From contig JBFWMF010000010.1 of the NCBI GenBank assembly GCA_050251735.1, forward strand, positions 1 to 64,000: 64,000 nt of DNA, given 5' to 3'. Numbering within the stretch: position 1 is the stretch's first letter; the number at the start of each line of letters is the position of its first letter. Below are positions 61,237 through 64,000 of this stretch, in pieces. Both the position numbers and the translations under genes were made by a program. The notes beneath the pieces are model-generated. The model saw nothing but the letters and a program-made list of their open reading frames with translations, ran no database searches and was not told the origin of the DNA. The DNA is from Desulfitobacterium sp050251735. GTDB taxonomy: Bacteria; Bacillota; Desulfitobacteriia; Desulfitobacteriales; Desulfitobacteriaceae.

Positions 61237-61794
61237 ATGAAAAAATGGCTGATTCCAGTAGGGATTATTCTCATTCTGGCTATGATTCTTGGGTCGGGTT
61301 ACAATAACTTAGTTACTCTCAATGAGACGGTCGATAATAGTTGGAGCCAGGTGGAAAACCAGCTGCAACGCCGAGCAGATTTGATTCCGAATTTGGTGAA
61401 CACGGTTAAAGGGTATGCTGAACACGAAAGTGAAGTATTTACTGACATAGCGGATGCTAGATCACGCTTGATTGGTGCAGGTAGCGTGGGTGAGGCTGCC
61501 GAAGCGGACGCTGAACTGAGTAGTGCTTTAAGCCGTTTATTAGCCATATCGGAGAGCTATCCACAGCTCAAGGCTGACGCGAATTTCCGGGGGCTGCAGG
61601 ATGAATTGGCCGGAACGGAAAACCGAATTGCAACAACTCGTATGGATTATAATAATGTGGTCCAAACCTACAATACGAAGATTAAACGCTTACCAACGGC
61701 CCTATATGCCGGTATCCTTGGCTTTGATGAGCGTGAATACTTTAAGGCGGATGCTAGTGCCCAAGAAACACCGACCGTCGATTTTTCGAAGTAG
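61237..61794 (+). CDS. LemA family protein
   Basis: This 185-residue protein has an N-terminal membrane helix (about 4-22) and an all-helical extracytoplasmic domain with the family signature VDNSWSQVENQLQRRADLIPNLVNTVKGYAEHE, read in parts, and RIATTRMDYNNVVQTYN. Its role is unknown; LemA often occurs beside a TPM-domain protein, as here (next gene). Confidence 0.92.
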   Translation: MKKWLIPVGIILILAMILGSGYNNLVTLNETVDNSWSQVENQLQRRADLIPNLVNTVKGYAEHESEVFTDIADARSRLIGAGSVGEAAEADAELSSALSRLLAISESYPQLKADANFRGLQDELAGTENRIATTRMDYNNVVQTYNTKIKRLPTALYAGILGFDEREYFKADASAQETPTVDFSK

Positions 61795-61884
61795 GATACT
61801 AGGGCATTGTTAACGTGTGCAACAGGACTAGGTTAGAGAGCGAGATTGCTTATCGATATAGCTTAAAGGAAGGGATTGAAGTAT

Positions 61885-62664
61885 ATGAGGAGAAAACGGC
61901 TACTTGCTGGATTGGTATTATTCTTCCTTTCCATAGTTACTCCATTACAAGCAGCCCCTTCTATCCCTCAACCTAGTCGTGACTTTTTTGTATTAGATCA
62001 AGCGAATGTATTAGATCCCGGTACCGAACAGACCATTGTCCAAAACTCTGCAGCATTAGCGCAAAAGACTAAAGCCCAAGTTGTGGTGGTTACCACGAAT
62101 GATCTGGATGGGTATGAGCCGGAGGAGTATGCTTTAGCCATCTTAAGGGGATGGGGTATCGGGGATAAACAGCTCAATAATGGCTTGTTGATTTTAGTAT
62201 CTCCTAAGGAACGGGTTTCCCGAATCGAGGTCGGTTATGGCTTAGAAGGAGCTCTTCCTGATGCTAAGACAGGTCGGATCCAAGATGAATATATGATTCC
62301 GTATTTCCAAGAAAACAATTATGATCAGGGGATACTGAACGGGTATCTTGCCTTTGTTCAGGAAGTGGCTGCGGAGTACCAGGTTGTGTTGGATAGTGGC
62401 TCACCCCAAGCCCTTTACCCATCTTCATCCTCCACAGGAGATGAATTCGATCAATTAGCTGCCTTGCCCCCGTGGGTCAAAGTCCTAGGTATCATCGGGC
62501 TTATTTTCCTCTTCTACCTTGATCATCGTTATTTCGACGGCTTCATCTTCGGCATGATTATCGGCATGCTGATGAGAGGTGGCCGTGGTGGCGGTGGTGG
62601 TGGCGGAGGCTTCGGAGGCGGTGGTGGATCCGGCGGTGGCGGAGGCAGTACGAGACGTTGGTAG
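61885..62664 (+). CDS. TPM domain protein with glycine-rich tail (YgcG-like)
   Basis: The protein of 259 residues has a signal peptide (cleavage near LQA), a TPM_phosphatase domain (FVLDQANVLDP, KAQVVVVTTNDLDGYEPEEYA, GWGIGDKQLNNGLLILVS) and a membrane helix near 205-222, followed by a cytoplasmic or surface tail of almost pure glycine (about 235-258). Such proteins are linked to envelope or photosystem-type repair in other bacteria. Start at ATG 61885 because AAGGAAGGGA lies 9 bases upstream. It is 90 bases behind lemA and co-directional. Confidence 0.85.
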   Translation: MRRKRLLAGLVLFFLSIVTPLQAAPSIPQPSRDFFVLDQANVLDPGTEQTIVQNSAALAQKTKAQVVVVTTNDLDGYEPEEYALAILRGWGIGDKQLNNGLLILVSPKERVSRIEVGYGLEGALPDAKTGRIQDEYMIPYFQENNYDQGILNGYLAFVQEVAAEYQVVLDSGSPQALYPSSSSTGDEFDQLAALPPWVKVLGIIGLIFLFYLDHRYFDGFIFGMIIGMLMRGGRGGGGGGGGFGGGGGSGGGGGSTRRW

Positions 62665-62676
62665 GATGGATGCTTC

Positions 62677-62705
62677 TTGACACCCTAGTTTGCAGATGCT
62701 ATGAT
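62677..62705 (+). promoter_or_regulatory. Promoter of the thiamine-regulated operon
   Basis: TTGACA (62677-62682) and TATGAT (62700-62705) with a 17-bp spacer lie about 20 bases before the riboswitch. Confidence 0.8.
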
Positions 62706-62724
62706 ACGAAGAAAGAGAATATGC

Positions 62725-62810
62725 ATAGGGGAGCTGGAGAACGGCTGAGAGGGAAACAAGTGTTTCCGACCCGTAGACCTGATCTAGGTAATGCTAGCGG
62801 AGGGACTAAG
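62725..62810 (+). promoter_or_regulatory. TPP riboswitch (THI box)
   Basis: The conserved elements are in order: GGGGAGCTGG, GGCTGAGAGGG, an optional P3 stem GGAAACA/TGTTTCC, GACCCGTAGACCTGATCTAGG, TAATGCTAGCGGAGGGA. It binds thiamine pyrophosphate. The hairpin at 62853 can serve as the terminator that forms when TPP is bound. A reading frame predicted over this stretch (62658-62849) is not a gene. Confidence 0.94.
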
Positions 62811-62852
62811 ATGTATGAGCTTACTGCTTATATACTTATGATTTATTAATTA

Positions 62853-62879
62853 AACCTTCTGCTTGCAGAAGGTTTTTTA
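62853..62879 (+). terminator. Riboswitch-controlled terminator
   Basis: AAACCTTCTGC and GCAGAAGGTTT form a strong hairpin followed by T residues, 43 bases downstream of the riboswitch aptamer and before the first gene of the operon. Confidence 0.85.
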
Positions 62880-62912
62880 TTATCAAGTTTTATCTAAGAA
62901 GGAGAATGTGAA

Positions 62913-63209
62913 ATGATTAATGCCAGTGTTGCTATTCAAGTGCTGCCCGCTGTAGAAGGAAAAGATGTGATCCGTGTGGTGGATAAGGTGATTGAATACT
63001 TAAAGTCTTCGGGATTAAACGTTTATGTGGGCCCTTTTGAAACCACCATCGAAGGAGAGTATGATCAATTGATGGAAATGGTTAAACGCTGTCAACTGAT
63101 CTGCATCGAGGAAGGGGCACCCAGCGTCATGTCCTATGTAAAAATTAGCTATAGGCCGGAAGGCGGGATATTGACCATCGATGAAAAGGTTACAAAGCAT
63201 CACCAATAA
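62913..63209 (+). CDS. Thiamine-binding MTH1187/YkoF-like protein (DUF77)
   Basis: A 98-residue protein of the DUF77 family (NASVAIQVLPAV, VEGKDVIRVVDKVIEYL, ETTIEGEYDQLMEMVKRCQ). These proteins bind thiamine or its precursor hydroxymethylpyrimidine. The TPP riboswitch directly upstream supports the role. It overlaps the permease gene by 29 bases. Confidence 0.85.
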   Translation: MINASVAIQVLPAVEGKDVIRVVDKVIEYLKSSGLNVYVGPFETTIEGEYDQLMEMVKRCQLICIEEGAPSVMSYVKISYRPEGGILTIDEKVTKHHQ

Positions 63210-63960
63210 ACTGTATCCCACTGCGGTACTGATTGGTTTACTCTTAATCTGGTACGCGGTGACCTTTTTGGAAGTCGTGCCTAAATTCATGCTACCCTCC
63301 CCCGGGGATGTTGTCCGTGCTCTAATACGCTCTTTTCCTGATTTGATGCAGCATGCACGAATCACCTTGACTGAAGCCTTTGTGGGATTAACTATTAGTA
63401 TTCTGCTAGCCTTTTGGATTGCCTTATTGATGGATCGCTTCGAAGGCCTTTATAAAGCCTTTCACCCCATTTTAGTTATCACTCAAACCATTCCCACAGT
63501 GGCAATCGCGCCCCTGTTGGTGCTGTGGATGGGCTATGATATGGCACCGAAGATTGCCTTGATCGTTATGACTTGCTTTTTCCCTATGACGATCGCTCTT
63601 TTGGGAGGATTTAAGTCGTCGGATCAAGATGCCATGAATCTTATGCGCGCAATGGGGGCGAAGAAGTGGCACATTTACCGCTATATAAAGCTGCCCAATG
63701 CTCTGCCTGGTTTTTTTTCGGGCTTGCGCATATCTGTGTCTTATTCCATTGTGGGCGCAGTTATTGCCGAGTGGCTTGGGGGGAATAGTGGTCTGGGAGT
63801 TTATATGACTCGGGTCAGGAAATCCTATTCCTTTGACAAAATGTTCGCCGTGATCTTTCTTATTATTATCTTGAGCTTAGTGCTTATGAAATGCGTGGAA
63901 CTCATCGAACGAAGAGTCATGCCATGGCTGCAGACAGAGGATGCACAAAAAGAAGCATAA
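63181..63960 (+). CDS. ABC transporter permease, thiamine-precursor type (ThiX-like)
   Basis: This 259-residue membrane permease of the SsuC/TauC class has about six helices and an EAA-type coupling motif (MNLMRAMGAKKWHIYRYIKLPNALPGFFSG, read in parts). Under TPP riboswitch control and beside a thiamine-binding protein, it is most likely the ThiX subunit of a ThiXYZ transporter for hydroxymethylpyrimidine. The matching binding protein and ATPase would lie beyond the window end. The start ATG 63181 has only a distant GGCGGG site, so coupling to the upstream gene is likely. Confidence 0.85.
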   Translation: MKRLQSITNKLYPTAVLIGLLLIWYAVTFLEVVPKFMLPSPGDVVRALIRSFPDLMQHARITLTEAFVGLTISILLAFWIALLMDRFEGLYKAFHPILVITQTIPTVAIAPLLVLWMGYDMAPKIALIVMTCFFPMTIALLGGFKSSDQDAMNLMRAMGAKKWHIYRYIKLPNALPGFFSGLRISVSYSIVGAVIAEWLGGNSGLGVYMTRVRKSYSFDKMFAVIFLIIILSLVLMKCVELIERRVMPWLQTEDAQKEA

Positions 63961-63962
63961 CC

Positions 63963-63990
63963 ATTCAGAGGGGTCTAATCCGCCTCTGAA
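63963..63990 (+). other. Hairpin at the window end
   Basis: TTCAGAGG and CCTCTGAA pair with a 12-base loop just after the permease stop. The sequence ends soon after, so a terminator role cannot be judged. Confidence 0.4.
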
Positions 63991-64000
63991 CGAGGTAATC

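Noticed and set aside
62658..62849. 63-residue reading frame after the TPM gene
   Set aside because: It runs across the promoter and the TPP riboswitch.
1..64000. CRISPR arrays, replication origin or rRNA genes
   Set aside because: No regularly spaced repeats, DnaA-box cluster or rRNA sequence was seen.

Overview
The window looks like the chromosome of an anaerobic, low-to-mid GC Firmicute of the Desulfitobacterium/Peptococcaceae type. This is an inference from gene content: a glycyl radical enzyme with its activase, a TRAP transporter, a small [FeFe]-hydrogenase-like protein, a siroheme half-reductase, a CbiMQO metal transporter, a cdaA-ybbR-glmM-glmS segment with a glmS ribozyme, and strong AGGAGG-type ribosome binding sites with frequent TTG and GTG starts. 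No rRNA, CRISPR array or intact prophage is visible.

Region by region. (1) 1-2600: a tRNA-Thr(CGU) whose terminator is followed at once by a group II intron; the intron-encoded reverse transcriptase has an in-frame stop. Insertion-sequence-like repeats and an integrase fragment flank it. (2) 2598-13738: an AT-rich catabolic block. A CitA/DcuS-type two-component system is divergent from a TRAP transporter (dctPQM), an acylating acetaldehyde dehydrogenase, a 4-hydroxy-2-oxovalerate aldolase, a glycyl radical enzyme of unassigned substrate and its radical-SAM activase. This is the best candidate for an undescribed pathway: an imported organic acid would be converted by radical chemistry to 4-hydroxy-2-oxopentanoate or acetaldehyde, ending in pyruvate plus acetyl-CoA. 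(3) 14100-19300 (minus strand): a DUF378 protein, a DEAD-box helicase, a DUF3021 protein beside a broken hydrolase-LytTR fusion, a tiny membrane protein, and a hydrogenase-like/DsrE-like pair. (4) 19431-25391: tRNA-Thr(UGU), a CNNM/CBS protein, a CapA-like lipoprotein and the CbiMQO transporter. (5) 25388-31529: a glycosyltransferase with two uncharacterised genes, an uncharacterised 218-residue protein, a secreted CAP protein, a DUF362 ferredoxin protein and a MazG-like protein.

(6) 31702-39575: cdaA (c-di-AMP synthesis), its ybbR regulator, a FAD oxidoreductase, glmM, then the glmS ribozyme and glmS, a cell-envelope and amino-sugar module. (7) 39785-45990: gene fragments, an LtaS-like enzyme, a diguanylate cyclase, two tandem paralogous lipoproteins that seem to start at AUU, and small orphan genes. 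(8) 46020-53049: a DUF2974 hydrolase and a polyphosphate cluster (two Ppx/GppA-HD proteins, one with an eroded phosphate-binding loop, plus Ppk1 and SixA). (9) 53135-59139: a PHP fragment, a small gene overlapped by its terminator, YkuK-like, PhoH/PIN, DUF1232, siroheme half-reductase, lipid kinase and UspA genes. (10) 59266-64000: a metallo-beta-lactamase protein, UppP, LemA, a TPM-domain protein, then a TPP riboswitch controlling a thiamine-binding protein and an ABC permease that runs to the window end.

All functional statements rest on reading motifs by eye; no database search was run.
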